Assembly (NCBI RefSeq): GCF_000012945.1
Contig: NC_007511.1
Span: forward strand, 1,984,001-2,048,000
Reading direction: 5' to 3'
DNA from: Burkholderia lata
Lineage (GTDB): Bacteria; Pseudomonadota; Gammaproteobacteria; Burkholderiales; Burkholderiaceae
DNA: 64,000 nt
Shown: positions 25,969 to 34,425 of the stretch, one piece after another
Layout: the number at the start of each line of letters is the position of its first letter
How positions within the stretch are numbered: position 1 is the first letter of the stretch
Translations under genes and position numbers: made by a program
The notes under the pieces: generated by a model
Database searches by the model: none
What the model saw: the letters and a program-made list of their open reading frames with translations, nothing else
What the model was told of the DNA's origin: nothing

Positions 25969-27069
25969 ATGCCGTTTGCACCGAAGCACCTCGCCGCCGC
26001 GCTGGCGATCGTTCTGGGCACTGCCGCCGGCAGCGCCGCCGCGCAAGTTCCGGCCGGGTATCCGGGGAGTTACCAGGGCGTGATCGACGCCGCGAAGAAG
26101 GAAGGCAAGCTGATCGTCTACTCGACGACCGACACGGGCCTCGTGCGCCCGCTGATCAAGGACTTCGAAAGCCTGTACGGCGTGAAGGTCGAGTACAACG
26201 ACATGAACAGCACCGAGCTGTACAACCGCTACATCAGCGAGAACGCGGCAAGCAGCACCAGCGCCGACGTGCTGTGGAGCTCCGCGATGGACCTGCAGGT
26301 CAAGCTCGTCAACGACGGCCTGATGGCGTCCTACGATTCGCCCGAAAGCCCGAACCTGCCGCAATGGTCGCAGTACCAGAAGCAGGCGTACGGCACGACG
26401 TTCGAGCCGCTCGCGATCGTCTACAACAAGCGCCTGATCCCCGAAAACGAAGTGCCCACCACGCGCGCCGACCTGATCAAGCTGCTCACCACGCAGGGCG
26501 ACAAGTTCAAGGGCAAGGTCACGACCTACGACATCGAGAAATCGGGCGTCGGCTTCAACTACCTGACGCAGGACGCGCACGTGAACGAGAAGGTCACGTG
26601 GGAGCTCGTGAAGGCGATCGGCGCGACCGGCCCGAAGCTGCAGTCGAGCACGGGCGCGATGATGGAGCGCATTTCGTCGGGCGAGAACCTGATCGGCTAC
26701 AACATCATTGGCTCGTATGCGTACGCGAAGGCAAAGAAGGACAAGTCGATCGGCTACGTATTTCCGAAGGACTACACGCAGGTCGTGAGCCGCCTCGCCA
26801 CGGTGTCGAAGAAGGCGAAGAACCCGAATGCCGCGAAGCTGTGGGTCGACTACCTGCTGTCGAAGCGCGGCCAGACGCTGATCGCGAACCAGGCGAACCT
26901 GTATGCGATCCGCGCGGACGTGACCGGCGAAACGTCGGCCGCGAGCCTCACGAAGGAGCTCGGCGATTCGCTGAAGCCGATCCAGATCGGCACCGGCCTG
27001 CTCGTCTATCTCGACCAGTCGAAGCGCCTCGCTTTCCTGAAGCAATGGCAGCAGGCGATCAAGCGCTGA
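25969..27069 (+). CDS. Ferric-iron-type ABC substrate-binding protein (AfuA/FbpA family)
   Basis: 366 residues. The signal peptide ends at GSAAAQVPAGYPG. The mature part fits the AfuA/FbpA class (GVIDAAKKEGKLIVYSTTD, FESLYGVKVEYNDMNSTELY, VLWSSAMDLQ). GGAGGAAG lies just upstream of ATG 25969. It feeds the permease and ATPase that follow. The paired C-terminal tyrosines that bind iron in FbpA are not evident (the region reads SIGYVFPKD), so iron is only one option; phosphonates, sugars-phosphates or thiamine-like substrates are carried by relatives. A porin gene closes the cluster. Confidence 0.85.
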   Translation: MPFAPKHLAAALAIVLGTAAGSAAAQVPAGYPGSYQGVIDAAKKEGKLIVYSTTDTGLVRPLIKDFESLYGVKVEYNDMNSTELYNRYISENAASSTSADVLWSSAMDLQVKLVNDGLMASYDSPESPNLPQWSQYQKQAYGTTFEPLAIVYNKRLIPENEVPTTRADLIKLLTTQGDKFKGKVTTYDIEKSGVGFNYLTQDAHVNEKVTWELVKAIGATGPKLQSSTGAMMERISSGENLIGYNIIGSYAYAKAKKDKSIGYVFPKDYTQVVSRLATVSKKAKNPNAAKLWVDYLLSKRGQTLIANQANLYAIRADVTGETSAASLTKELGDSLKPIQIGTGLLVYLDQSKRLAFLKQWQQAIKR

Positions 27070-27082
27070 TCCGCTGACTGCC

Positions 27083-27112
27083 GGCCGCCCGCCGCACACG
27101 GCGCGGGCGGCC
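27083..27112 (+). terminator. Intercistronic hairpin between binding-protein and permease genes
   Basis: A perfect 10-bp stem GGCCGCCCGC / GCGGGCGGCC with a 10-nt loop lies 14 bp after the binding-protein stop. No T-run follows directly. Such hairpins commonly protect the upstream message or lower downstream expression, giving an excess of binding protein over permease. Confidence 0.6.
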
Positions 27113-27169
27113 CCTTCCCCTTACCGACTTCCTTGAGGCGGCCATCCGGATGGCCGCAGGGGCGAACTC

Positions 27170-28942
27170 ATGCTTTCAACCAGCACACGCGGAACGGCAC
27201 CGGCCGTTCCGCCCACCACCGGCCCACGCGATGCGATTCCCGCGCTGCCGGTCAACAGCCTGCAGCCGCTCGCCGGCATGCTGCGCTGGATCGTCGTCGC
27301 GGTGCTGACCATCGCGGTCGCGCTGCCGCTCGGCTTCATCCTGTTCCAGAGCCTGCTGTCCGCGCCGTTCTTCGATGCGAACAAGACGCTCGGCATCGAA
27401 GGCTTCCGCTTCATCTTCAGCGATCCCGACTTCTGGTCGGCCGTGAAGAACTCGTTCATCATCGCCGGCGGGATGCTGTTCATCTCGATCCCGCTCGGCG
27501 GCATCCTCGCGTTCCTGATGGTGCGCACCGACCTGCCCGGCCGCCGCTGGCTCGAACCGCTGCTGCTCACGCCCGTGTTCGTGTCGCCGATGGTGCTCGC
27601 ATTTGGCTACGTGGTCGCGGCCGGCCCGGTCGGCTTCTACTCGGTATGGTTCAAGGAACTGTTCGGGGTGCAGAACGTGCCCTGGAACGTGTACTCGATC
27701 TTCGCGATCACGGTGATCGTCGGCCTCACGCACGTACCGCACGTGTACCTGTACTCGTCGGCCGCGCTGCGCAACCTCGGCTCGGATGTCGAGGAAGCCG
27801 CCCGCGTGACGGGCGCCCGCCCGTTCCGCGTCGCGCTCGACGTCAGCCTGCCGATGACGATGCCCGCGCTGCTGTTCGCCGGCGTGCTGGTGTTCTTCCT
27901 CGGCTTCGAAGTGTTCGGGCTGCCGCTCGTGCTCGGCGATCCGGAAGGCCACCTCGTGCTCGCGACCTACCTGTACAAGCTGACCAACAAGCTCGGCGTG
28001 CCGTCGTATCACCTGATGGCCGCAGTCGCGGTGTGCATCGTCGCGATCACGTTCCCGCTCGTGCTGCTGCAGCGCCGCCTGCTGAAGACCGCGAACCGCT
28101 TCGTCACCGTGAAGGGCAAGGCCGGCCGCGCGACGGTGCTGCCGCTCGGCGTCTGGCGCTGGGTCGCGCTCGCGATCGTCGCGCTGTGGCTGATGCTGAC
28201 GGTGATCGTGCCGATCTCGGGCATCGTGCTGCGCGCGTTCGTGACCAACTGGGGCGAAGGCGTCGCACTCGCCGAGGTGCTCACGCTGTCGAACTTCATC
28301 GAGCTGTTCGAGCAGGACAACCTGGTGCGCGCGATCGTCAATACGCTCGGCATCGGCGTAATCGGCGGCGCGCTCGCGATCGGCTTCTACTCGCTCGTCG
28401 CGTTCGCCGGCCACCGCCGCCCCGACTGGGCCACCAAGCTGCTCGACTACCTCGTGCTGCTGCCGCGCGCGGTGCCCGGCCTGCTCGCCGGTCTCGCGTT
28501 CCTGTGGATCTTCCTGTTCGTCCCCGGCCTGCGCGAGCTGAAGAACTCGATGTGGAGCATCTGGATCGCTTACACGGTCGTGTGGCTCGCGTACGGGATG
28601 CGGCTCATCCAGAGCGCGCTGCTGCAGGTCGGCCCCGAGCTAGAGGAAGCCGGCCGCAGCGTCGGCGCAACGCGCAGCCGCGTGTCGCTCGACGTGACGC
28701 TGCCGCTCGTGCGTTTCGGCCTGCTCGCCGCATGGCTCCTGATCTTCATGATCTTCGAGCGCGAATACTCGACGGCCGTCTACCTGCTGTCGCCCGGCAC
28801 CGAAGTGATCGGCGCGCTGCTTGTGTCGCTGTGGGCGACCGGCGCCGTCGACCAGGTCGCCGCGCTTTCTGTCATCAACATCGCGATGGTCGGTGCCGGT
28901 CTCGGCGTGGCCCTGCGTTTCGGAGTGAAACTTCATGGATAA
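27170..28942 (+). CDS. Ferric-type ABC transporter permease, fused double domain (FbpB/AfuB)
   Basis: 590 residues made of two BPD permease halves, each with about six helices. The EAA loops are EEAARVTGARPFRVALDVSLP (cut: EEAARVTGARPFRVALDV) and EEAGRSVGATRSRVSLDVTL. The fused form is normal for FbpB-type transporters. It makes the whole membrane channel and overlaps the ATPase gene by 8 bp. The N-terminal 30 residues are Pro/Thr-rich and not conserved. Confidence 0.92.
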   Translation: MLSTSTRGTAPAVPPTTGPRDAIPALPVNSLQPLAGMLRWIVVAVLTIAVALPLGFILFQSLLSAPFFDANKTLGIEGFRFIFSDPDFWSAVKNSFIIAGGMLFISIPLGGILAFLMVRTDLPGRRWLEPLLLTPVFVSPMVLAFGYVVAAGPVGFYSVWFKELFGVQNVPWNVYSIFAITVIVGLTHVPHVYLYSSAALRNLGSDVEEAARVTGARPFRVALDVSLPMTMPALLFAGVLVFFLGFEVFGLPLVLGDPEGHLVLATYLYKLTNKLGVPSYHLMAAVAVCIVAITFPLVLLQRRLLKTANRFVTVKGKAGRATVLPLGVWRWVALAIVALWLMLTVIVPISGIVLRAFVTNWGEGVALAEVLTLSNFIELFEQDNLVRAIVNTLGIGVIGGALAIGFYSLVAFAGHRRPDWATKLLDYLVLLPRAVPGLLAGLAFLWIFLFVPGLRELKNSMWSIWIAYTVVWLAYGMRLIQSALLQVGPELEEAGRSVGATRSRVSLDVTLPLVRFGLLAAWLLIFMIFEREYSTAVYLLSPGTEVIGALLVSLWATGAVDQVAALSVINIAMVGAGLGVALRFGVKLHG

Positions 28943-30002
28943 GCTCATCGTCGACGACCTGCATCTCAGCTACGGCACCAATCCGATCCTCAAGGGCGTG
29001 TCGTTCGAACTGAAGGCCGGCGAAGTCGTGTGCCTGCTCGGCGCGTCGGGCAGCGGCAAGACCACGCTGCTGCGCGCGGTGGCCGGCCTCGAACAGCCGT
29101 CCGACGGCCGCATCCAGCTCGACGACCGCGTGTTCTTCGACGGCGCGCAGCGCGTCGACCTGCCCGTCGAGCAGCGCTCGCTCGGCCTCGTGTTCCAGTC
29201 GTACGCGCTGTGGCCGCACCGCACCGTCGCCGACAACGTCGGCTACGGGCTGAAGCTGCGCCGCGTCGCGCCGGCAGAACAGAAACGCCGCGTGCAGTCT
29301 GCACTCGACCAGCTCGGCCTTGGCCATCTCGCGGAACGCTTCCCGCATCAACTGTCGGGCGGCCAGCAGCAGCGCGTCGCGATTGCGCGCGCGCTCGTCT
29401 ACAACCCGCCGGTGATCCTGCTCGACGAGCCGCTGTCGAACCTCGACGCAAAGCTGCGCGAGGAAGCACGCGCATGGCTGCGCGAGCTGATCGTGTCGCT
29501 CGGTCTGTCGGCCCTGTGCGTCACGCACGACCAGACCGAGGCGATGGCGATGTCCGACCGCATCCTGCTGCTGCGCAACGGCCGCATCGAACAGGAAGGC
29601 ACGCCGGCCGAGCTGTACGGCGCACCGCGCTCGCTGTACACGGCCGAATTCATGGGCAGCAACAACCGGATCGATGCGCGCGTCGCAGCCGTCAACGGTG
29701 AACGCGTAACGCTCGCCGGCGACGGCTGGGAACTGCAGGCGGTCGCCCGCGACACGTTCGCACCGGGCCAGGACGCGCAGGCCGTGATCCGCCTCGAACG
29801 CGTGCAGGTCGCCGACGGCCCCGGCGCAAACCGGCTGCAGGCCGACCTCGTCACGTCGATGTATCTCGGCGACCGCTGGGAGTACCTGTTCCATTGCGGC
29901 GAGATGCGCCTGCGCGCCTTCGGACACGTGCCGCGCGCAGCGGGCAAGCACTGGATCGAATTCCCGACCAACGACTGCTGGGCGTTCGCGAAAGCGGGCT
30001 GA
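28935..30002 (+). CDS. Ferric-type ABC transporter ATP-binding protein (FbpC family)
   Basis: 355 residues. Walker A is GASGSGKTT, the Q-loop is LVFQSYALWPH, the signature is LSGGQQQR, Walker B is VILLDEPLSNLDAK and the H-loop is VTHDQTEAMAMSD. A C-terminal TOBE domain covers about residues 270-350. It drives the fused permease whose 3' end it overlaps by 8 bp. Together with the binding protein it forms a complete importer. Confidence 0.94.
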   Translation: MDKLIVDDLHLSYGTNPILKGVSFELKAGEVVCLLGASGSGKTTLLRAVAGLEQPSDGRIQLDDRVFFDGAQRVDLPVEQRSLGLVFQSYALWPHRTVADNVGYGLKLRRVAPAEQKRRVQSALDQLGLGHLAERFPHQLSGGQQQRVAIARALVYNPPVILLDEPLSNLDAKLREEARAWLRELIVSLGLSALCVTHDQTEAMAMSDRILLLRNGRIEQEGTPAELYGAPRSLYTAEFMGSNNRIDARVAAVNGERVTLAGDGWELQAVARDTFAPGQDAQAVIRLERVQVADGPGANRLQADLVTSMYLGDRWEYLFHCGEMRLRAFGHVPRAAGKHWIEFPTNDCWAFAKAG

Positions 30003-30010
30003 CCCGCGCG

Positions 30011-30091
30011 GCGGGCGCTCCGCCCGCCACCTGCGCGCTTTCCGTCATGTCATGACAGGCAGGTCCGGCGGACGTCTTCTGGCGTCCGCCG
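30011..30091 (+). terminator. Two hairpins between the ATPase and porin genes
   Basis: The first stem is GGCGGGCG / CGCCCGCC (30011-30018 with 30022-30029). The second is CGGCGGACG / CGTCCGCCG (30066-30074 with 30083-30091). Neither has a T-run. They may attenuate read-through from the transporter operon into the porin or shape the porin leader. Confidence 0.45.
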
Positions 30092-30170
30092 CGGCGTGCT
30101 GCGCGCCGCATTCGCTTCACCCTGTTTCGCCCTGTTTCACCCACTCACAAGAACCAAGGAGACACCGTCA

Positions 30171-31262
30171 ATGAAGTCACGCGCAGAACGCTCCCTTCGC
30201 GCCGCCGTCCTGACCGGCTCGGCCGCCGTCGCCGGCCTCACCGCCGGCGCCGCGCACGCGCAGTCGTCGGTCACGATGTACGGGATCATGGATGCCGGCA
30301 TCGAGTTCGCCAACCACGCGGCGCCGGAAGGCGGCAATTCGTACAAGCTCAAATCCGGCAACAAGAATACGTCGCGCTGGGGCTTGCGCGGCGTCGAGGA
30401 TCTCGGCGGCGGGCTGAAGGCCGTGTTCCGTCTCGAAAGCGGGATCGATCTCGCCAACGGCGCGTCCGACGACGGCCCCGACTCAATCTTCGGGCGCCGC
30501 GCCACCGTCGGCCTGAAGGGCAAGTGGGGCGAGATCTCGCTCGGCCGCAACTTCACCGTCACCTACGACTACATGCTGCCGTTCGACCCGATGGGTTATG
30601 CGCAGAACTACTCGTGGGCAACATCGTCGATGGCCACCGGCGGCCGCAAGGACGGCATGTTCACGCGCTCGTCGAATGCGGTGCGCTACGACGGCGAATT
30701 CAGCGGCTTCAAGTTCGGCGCGATGTACGGCTTCGGCAACGTGCCCGGCAGCGTGAAAACCAGCTCGAAGTACGATGCGGCGATCGGCTACGAGGGCGGC
30801 CCGTTCGCCGCGGTGGTCGCGTTCGACCGGCAGAACGGTGCGTCCGACAGCGTGACGCCGGCCGATCCGGTCAACTACATCCAGGGTATCCACGCGGGCC
30901 TGAGCTACGACTTCGGCAACCTGAAGACGATGGCCGGCTATCGCAACTACAAGCGCACGTATCGCACGAGCGCCGCGAACCAGTTGAGCGACATGTATTG
31001 GGTCGGCGGGTCGTACCAGTTCACGCCGACGTTCTCGTTGATCGGCGCCGTGTATCACCAGAACATCAAGGGCGGCACGGATGCCGATCCGACGCTCGTG
31101 TCGATGCGCGCGCAATACGCACTGTCGAAGCGCACGGTGCTGTATGCGGCCGGTGCGTTTGCGATCGGGCAGCACGGGCAGAAGGTCGGCGTGTCGCGCG
31201 ATGTCAATGGTTACGGCACCACGCAGGTCGGGGTGACAGCCGGGATTCAGCAGCGGTTCTGA
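30171..31262 (+). CDS. Gram-negative porin, OmpC/Burkholderia type
   Basis: 363 residues from ATG 30171, with AAGGAGAC seven bases upstream. The signal peptide ends at AAHAQSSVTMYGIMDAG. Family marks are SRWGLRGVEDLGGGLKAVFRLESG and the last strand VTAGIQQRF with terminal Phe. It is a trimeric outer-membrane channel. Its position 168 bp behind the ferric-type importer, with no other promoter signal evident, suggests it may admit the same substrate through the outer membrane. Confidence 0.94.
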   Translation: MKSRAERSLRAAVLTGSAAVAGLTAGAAHAQSSVTMYGIMDAGIEFANHAAPEGGNSYKLKSGNKNTSRWGLRGVEDLGGGLKAVFRLESGIDLANGASDDGPDSIFGRRATVGLKGKWGEISLGRNFTVTYDYMLPFDPMGYAQNYSWATSSMATGGRKDGMFTRSSNAVRYDGEFSGFKFGAMYGFGNVPGSVKTSSKYDAAIGYEGGPFAAVVAFDRQNGASDSVTPADPVNYIQGIHAGLSYDFGNLKTMAGYRNYKRTYRTSAANQLSDMYWVGGSYQFTPTFSLIGAVYHQNIKGGTDADPTLVSMRAQYALSKRTVLYAAGAFAIGQHGQKVGVSRDVNGYGTTQVGVTAGIQQRF

Positions 31263-31279
31263 GTTTGATGCGGCGGGTG

Positions 31280-31302
31280 GCGGCGCGCGCGTTGCGCGCC
31301 GC
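31280..31302 (+). terminator. Hairpin after the second porin
   Basis: A perfect 9-bp stem GCGGCGCGC / GCGCGCCGC with a 5-nt loop lies 18 bp after the porin stop. There is no T-run. It lies between convergent genes. Confidence 0.5.
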
Positions 31303-31309
31303 GTCGGTG

Positions 31310-31335
31310 GCTCGTTCGCTCGTTCGCTCGCTCGC
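31310..31335. repeat. Short tandem octamer repeat
   Basis: GCTCGTTC occurs twice in a row (31310-31317 and 31318-31325), followed by the related GCTCGCTCGC. It lies in the non-coding gap between convergent porin and oxidoreductase genes. Confidence 0.7.
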
Positions 31336-31459
31336 GACGGGCCACCCGAGCCTCGGTCGTTGCACGAAGCGGCTCGCCGAACCCATCGGTATCCTGAAGA
31401 GATCGCGTGCGCAAACGGCGCCCGCCACGCGTGCAGCCAAGCCGCGCGCCGCCTCTTCA

Positions 31460-32425
31460 TCATTCGCCATCGCCCATCGTGAACACCGGTCGCACCACGC
31501 TGCTCGTGTCGCTCCAATGCGCGCCGACGTCCGCCAGCGGCACCGCCCGCGTCTCAATTGTCAGGCCAGCCGGCCCGGCCGCGTCGAACACGCCGCGCAC
31601 CGAGGCCAGCAGGCGCGGCAGCGACACACTGCCGAGGCCACTGCCCATCAGCTCGATCGCGGTCGCCCGCAACACCGCACCCGGCAACAGCACGTCCGCG
31701 CCGCCGATCGAGCCGATCTGCACGAAGCGCAGCCGGCGGCCCTCGGGCGTCGCCTTCGCCGCGGCAACCAGCAATGCCTGCGCGCTGCTCCCCCACAGAT
31801 AATCGAGCGCGACATCCACGCCCGCGCGGAAATGCGGCTCGAGCGCACGCGCCAGATGCGCGTCGTCCTGCTGCAGCGACACGACGGCATCCGCACCCGC
31901 ACCGAGCAACGCTTGCAGCGCGGCCGCGTTGCGGCCGGTCGCGATCACCTTCGCGGCGCCGAGGTGCTTCGCGATCCGCACCGCCAGCCGTCCCGACGTA
32001 CCCGTCGCGCCGTTGACGAGCACCGTCTCGCCCGCGACGAGCCGCGCGCGCTCCGTCAACGCGGCCCACGACGACATCCCGGGAATCGCGATCGCTGCAG
32101 CCGTCACGTCGTCGAGTGCGTCGGGCAGCGGCACGCATCGCGTATCGGGTGCGATCGTGCGCTCGGCCATCGCGCCGAACGGTGCGGGCGAGCCGAAGAA
32201 ATAAACGCGTTGCCCGTCGTCGAGACGGCCCACGCCGTCGACGCCGACGACGAACGGATAGCGTCCATCGGACGAGTAATGCGTGCCGGACGCACGCGCC
32301 TGTGCGATCCGGCTCAGCGCGGACGCGGTCACGTCGATCAGGCGGTGGCCCGGCATCGCATGCGGTGCTTCGAATTCCATATGGACGGGACGCTCGCCGG
32401 CGCCGGTCACAACTGCTGCTTTCAT
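31460..32425 (-). CDS. Zinc-independent alcohol dehydrogenase / quinone oxidoreductase family protein
   Basis: 321 residues from ATG 32425, with CAAGGAGC seven bases upstream. The medium-chain dehydrogenase fold is present: an N-terminal GroES-like part and a Rossmann domain with LVNGATGTSGRLAVRIAKHLGA. The catalytic and structural zinc cysteines are absent, as in quinone oxidoreductases that use NADPH. A small gene precedes it by 46 bp on the same strand, and an AraC regulator is divergent, which suggests an inducible two-gene operon. Substrate unknown. Confidence 0.86.
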   Translation of the reverse strand: MKAAVVTGAGERPVHMEFEAPHAMPGHRLIDVTASALSRIAQARASGTHYSSDGRYPFVVGVDGVGRLDDGQRVYFFGSPAPFGAMAERTIAPDTRCVPLPDALDDVTAAAIAIPGMSSWAALTERARLVAGETVLVNGATGTSGRLAVRIAKHLGAAKVIATGRNAAALQALLGAGADAVVSLQQDDAHLARALEPHFRAGVDVALDYLWGSSAQALLVAAAKATPEGRRLRFVQIGSIGGADVLLPGAVLRATAIELMGSGLGSVSLPRLLASVRGVFDAAGPAGLTIETRAVPLADVGAHWSDTSSVVRPVFTMGDGE

Positions 32426-32471
32426 GGTTGCTCCTTGAATCGGGGATCTCGATCGACGATCGCGGCGCGCG

Positions 32472-32723
32472 TCATTGCGCATCGAGCCACGCGCGCAGCG
32501 CGGGATCGCGCACGTCCAGCACGTCGAACAGGCCCAGTGCGCGCAACGCGGGCAATGCATCGATCGTGTCGGCTTCCGCGCGCGCCCGGTCGGCAGGCGC
32601 GGCGTTCGGGTCGGTCAGCACCCGCGCGTTGACCAGGAACGCACCGACGGTGCCTTTGCGGATCGTCGTTCCGTGGGCCTCGATCCGGTCCGCATGGTCG
32701 GGAAGCATCTGTTCGGCTCGCAT
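32472..32723 (-). CDS. Small conserved hypothetical protein
   Basis: 83 residues from ATG 32723, with a CCGGAG ribosome site nine bases upstream. The sequence is acidic and soluble, with no signal peptide or membrane segment. The middle (GTVGAFLVNARVLTDPNAAP) and the leucine-rich end (IDALPALRALGLFDVLDVRD) look like a folded helical protein. I do not recognise a family. It sits between the divergent AraC gene and the oxidoreductase gene, 46 bp from the latter, so it is probably cotranscribed and under AraC control. Confidence 0.7.
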   Translation of the reverse strand: MRAEQMLPDHADRIEAHGTTIRKGTVGAFLVNARVLTDPNAAPADRARAEADTIDALPALRALGLFDVLDVRDPALRAWLDAQ

Positions 32724-32784
32724 CGTTTCGTACTCCGGTTGTCATCGATGAACGCAGTGTAGGCGTGCGAATCCGGCCGATCTC

Positions 32785-32808
32785 CGGTATAACGGCCATT
32801 CGATACCG
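32785..32808. promoter_or_regulatory. Inverted repeat in the AraC divergent promoter
   Basis: CGGTAT (32785-32790) and ATACCG (32803-32808) form an inverted repeat with a 12-bp spacer. Direct copies of ATCCGGCC at 32771-32778 and 32811-32818 flank it. The location, in the 95-bp gap between the small gene and the AraC gene, makes it the likely AraC operator. Confidence 0.45.
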
Positions 32809-32818
32809 ATATCCGGCC

Positions 32819-33622
32819 ATGTCCGATCCACTCCTGCCCGCTCGATTCGTCACGTCCGATGATGGCCCGTTCGTCGTCGCGGCCGTCCTGTCGCAACGCG
32901 ACCCGCGCGTGACGCCGCCGCACACGCATGCGCGCGGCCAGCTCGTCGGTGCGTTGAGCGGGCTGCTGACGATCGGTCTCGACGACCAGGACTGGGTCGT
33001 GCCGGCGATCCATGCGATCTGGATTCCGCCGCATTGCCGGCATTCGTTGCGCTCGTTCGGGCCGATTTCCGGCTGGTCGGCGTTCGTTGCCGAAGCGCGC
33101 TGTGCGGCGCTGCCGGATACGCCGCGCGCGATCCGCACGACGCCGCTGCTGCGCGAAGCCGTGCAACGTGCGGCGAGTTGGGATGGTTCGGAGCTGGATG
33201 CCGCGCGGACACGGATCGCCGACGTGATCCTCGATGAAATCGCGTCGTCGGAAGTCGAGGCGCTGGGGTTGGTGCGGCCGCAGGATCCGCGGCTGATGAA
33301 GATCACCGATGCGCTTGCCGCGGATCTCGCGGACAACCGGCGGCTGGAGGAATGGGCCGAATGGGCCGGCATCAGCGCCCGGACGATGAGCCGCCGCTTC
33401 GTCGCGGAGACGGGGCTGACGTTCGCGCAGTGGCGTCAGCAGGCCAGGTTGCTGCGGGCGCTGGAAAGAATTGCCGACGGCGTGCCGGTGACGACGATCG
33501 CGCTCGATCTCGGGTACGACAACGTGAGCGCGTTCATCGACATGTTCCGGCGCGCGTTGGGGACGACGCCGGGGAGGTATATGGAGGTTGGGCGCCAACT
33601 CCAAGCGCAGCATAGTGAGTAA
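32819..33622 (+). CDS. AraC family transcriptional regulator with N-terminal cupin
   Basis: 267 residues from ATG 32819. The N-terminal AraC-type cupin has PHTHARGQLVGALSGLLTIG and IPPHCRHSLRSFG. Two helix-turn-helix motifs follow (LEEWAEWAGISARTMSRRF, and TTIALDLGYDNVSAFIDMFR). It is divergent from the small gene and oxidoreductase and most likely activates them. A start 54 bp earlier would run through the proposed operator and is rejected. Confidence 0.91.
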   Translation: MSDPLLPARFVTSDDGPFVVAAVLSQRDPRVTPPHTHARGQLVGALSGLLTIGLDDQDWVVPAIHAIWIPPHCRHSLRSFGPISGWSAFVAEARCAALPDTPRAIRTTPLLREAVQRAASWDGSELDAARTRIADVILDEIASSEVEALGLVRPQDPRLMKITDALAADLADNRRLEEWAEWAGISARTMSRRFVAETGLTFAQWRQQARLLRALERIADGVPVTTIALDLGYDNVSAFIDMFRRALGTTPGRYMEVGRQLQAQHSE

Positions 33623-33924
33623 TCCGCGTATCGCATCGAACCGACTTATCGCGCAACAGCAGTCCAATGGATTTCCCGATAGGCTTTAAGCACCTTGCAA
33701 GTCTGAACCATGCCCTGGCGTTGCAGATTATCGAGATACCTGCATTGGGCATCCCCGATCTATCAGACATGATGTCCGCTCGAGCTACCCGACGAGAAAA
33801 TCGGAACGATTACGCTGCAAGCGCACTCGTCGAGAATGTGTACGCTTTAACGTCTAATCACACAAGAAAATCACGAAGCGGCTTCACGGGCCTGGGACCG
33901 CTTCTTTGCCCGATCACCGATCGC
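33623..33924. other. Left edge of the A+T-rich islet, no intact gene
   Basis: 302 bp without a supported intact gene. Base composition drops from G+C-rich to mixed within it. On the minus strand, 33646-33759 reads as a 37-codon protein-like tail ending in QTCKVLKAYREIHWTAVAR and a TAA. It is preceded by two in-frame stops and no start, so it may be a gene remnant. I do not recognise the family. Confidence 0.4.
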
Positions 33925-34425
33925 CTACGGCAACATCGCCGTGAATCGATCGAAATGTGTAGGCGGAAGCTTAATCTCGCCATCACTATCAGCAGCAGTA
34001 TCGAATATCAAGGATTCCTTAGTCCACACCAATCGGACGGCATCCGGATACTCGTAAGTCCGCTCGGCAAGCAATCGCATGTCGGATGTCCGATAGAGTC
34101 GCAAAAGGATCAGATCTCTTCCCAGGTACGCGTATTGCGCCGTGTAACGGCCCCCGTCGTTCCTCGATCGCTCGGTATCAAACTGTGTCGCATGAGCACG
34201 GATGCGCGCATCCTTATAGTAAGAGCCGGCCCAGCACAGCAAAGTGACAGATACCAGAGCGAAACCTAGCGCCTTCATTCCAGATTTCATTCGCGTGATA
34301 CGCCCCTCTTTATGCGACATCCCATACAAAACAACCATCAGAAGACAAGCAATTACTGCAAACACCACAATTTCTGCGAGTACAACAATCCCCGCTCCTT
34401 GCATAGCAGTCGCCAACCCGTTCAT
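33925..34425 (-). CDS. Small two-helix membrane protein, candidate immunity protein
   Basis: 166 residues. Two hydrophobic helices are seen at about 12-34 and 51-67, then a soluble C-terminal domain of about 95 residues rich in Tyr, Arg and Asp ([20 protein letters not shown]). Its ATG overlaps the TGA of the upstream DUF6402-like gene (ATGA at 34422-34425), so the two are translated together. Base composition is visibly lower in G+C than the flanking operons. I do not recognise the family. Size, topology and coupling to a larger partner fit an immunity protein of a contact-dependent or type VI effector, but this is inference. Confidence 0.7.
   Translation of the reverse strand: MNGLATAMQGAGIVVLAEIVVFAVIACLLMVVLYGMSHKEGRITRMKSGMKALGFALVSVTLLCWAGSYYKDARIRAHATQFDTERSRNDGGRYTAQYAYLGRDLILLRLYRTSDMRLLAERTYEYPDAVRLVWTKESLIFDTAADSDGEIKLPPTHFDRFTAMLP

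Noticed and set aside
31460..32560. Longer start for the quinone-oxidoreductase-like gene
   Set aside because: The extension overlaps the small upstream gene and lacks family similarity; ATG 32425 has a strong ribosome site.
33667..34269. Plus-strand frame of 200 codons in the islet
   Set aside because: Most of it is antisense to the two-helix membrane protein gene, it has no ribosome site and no recognisable domain.
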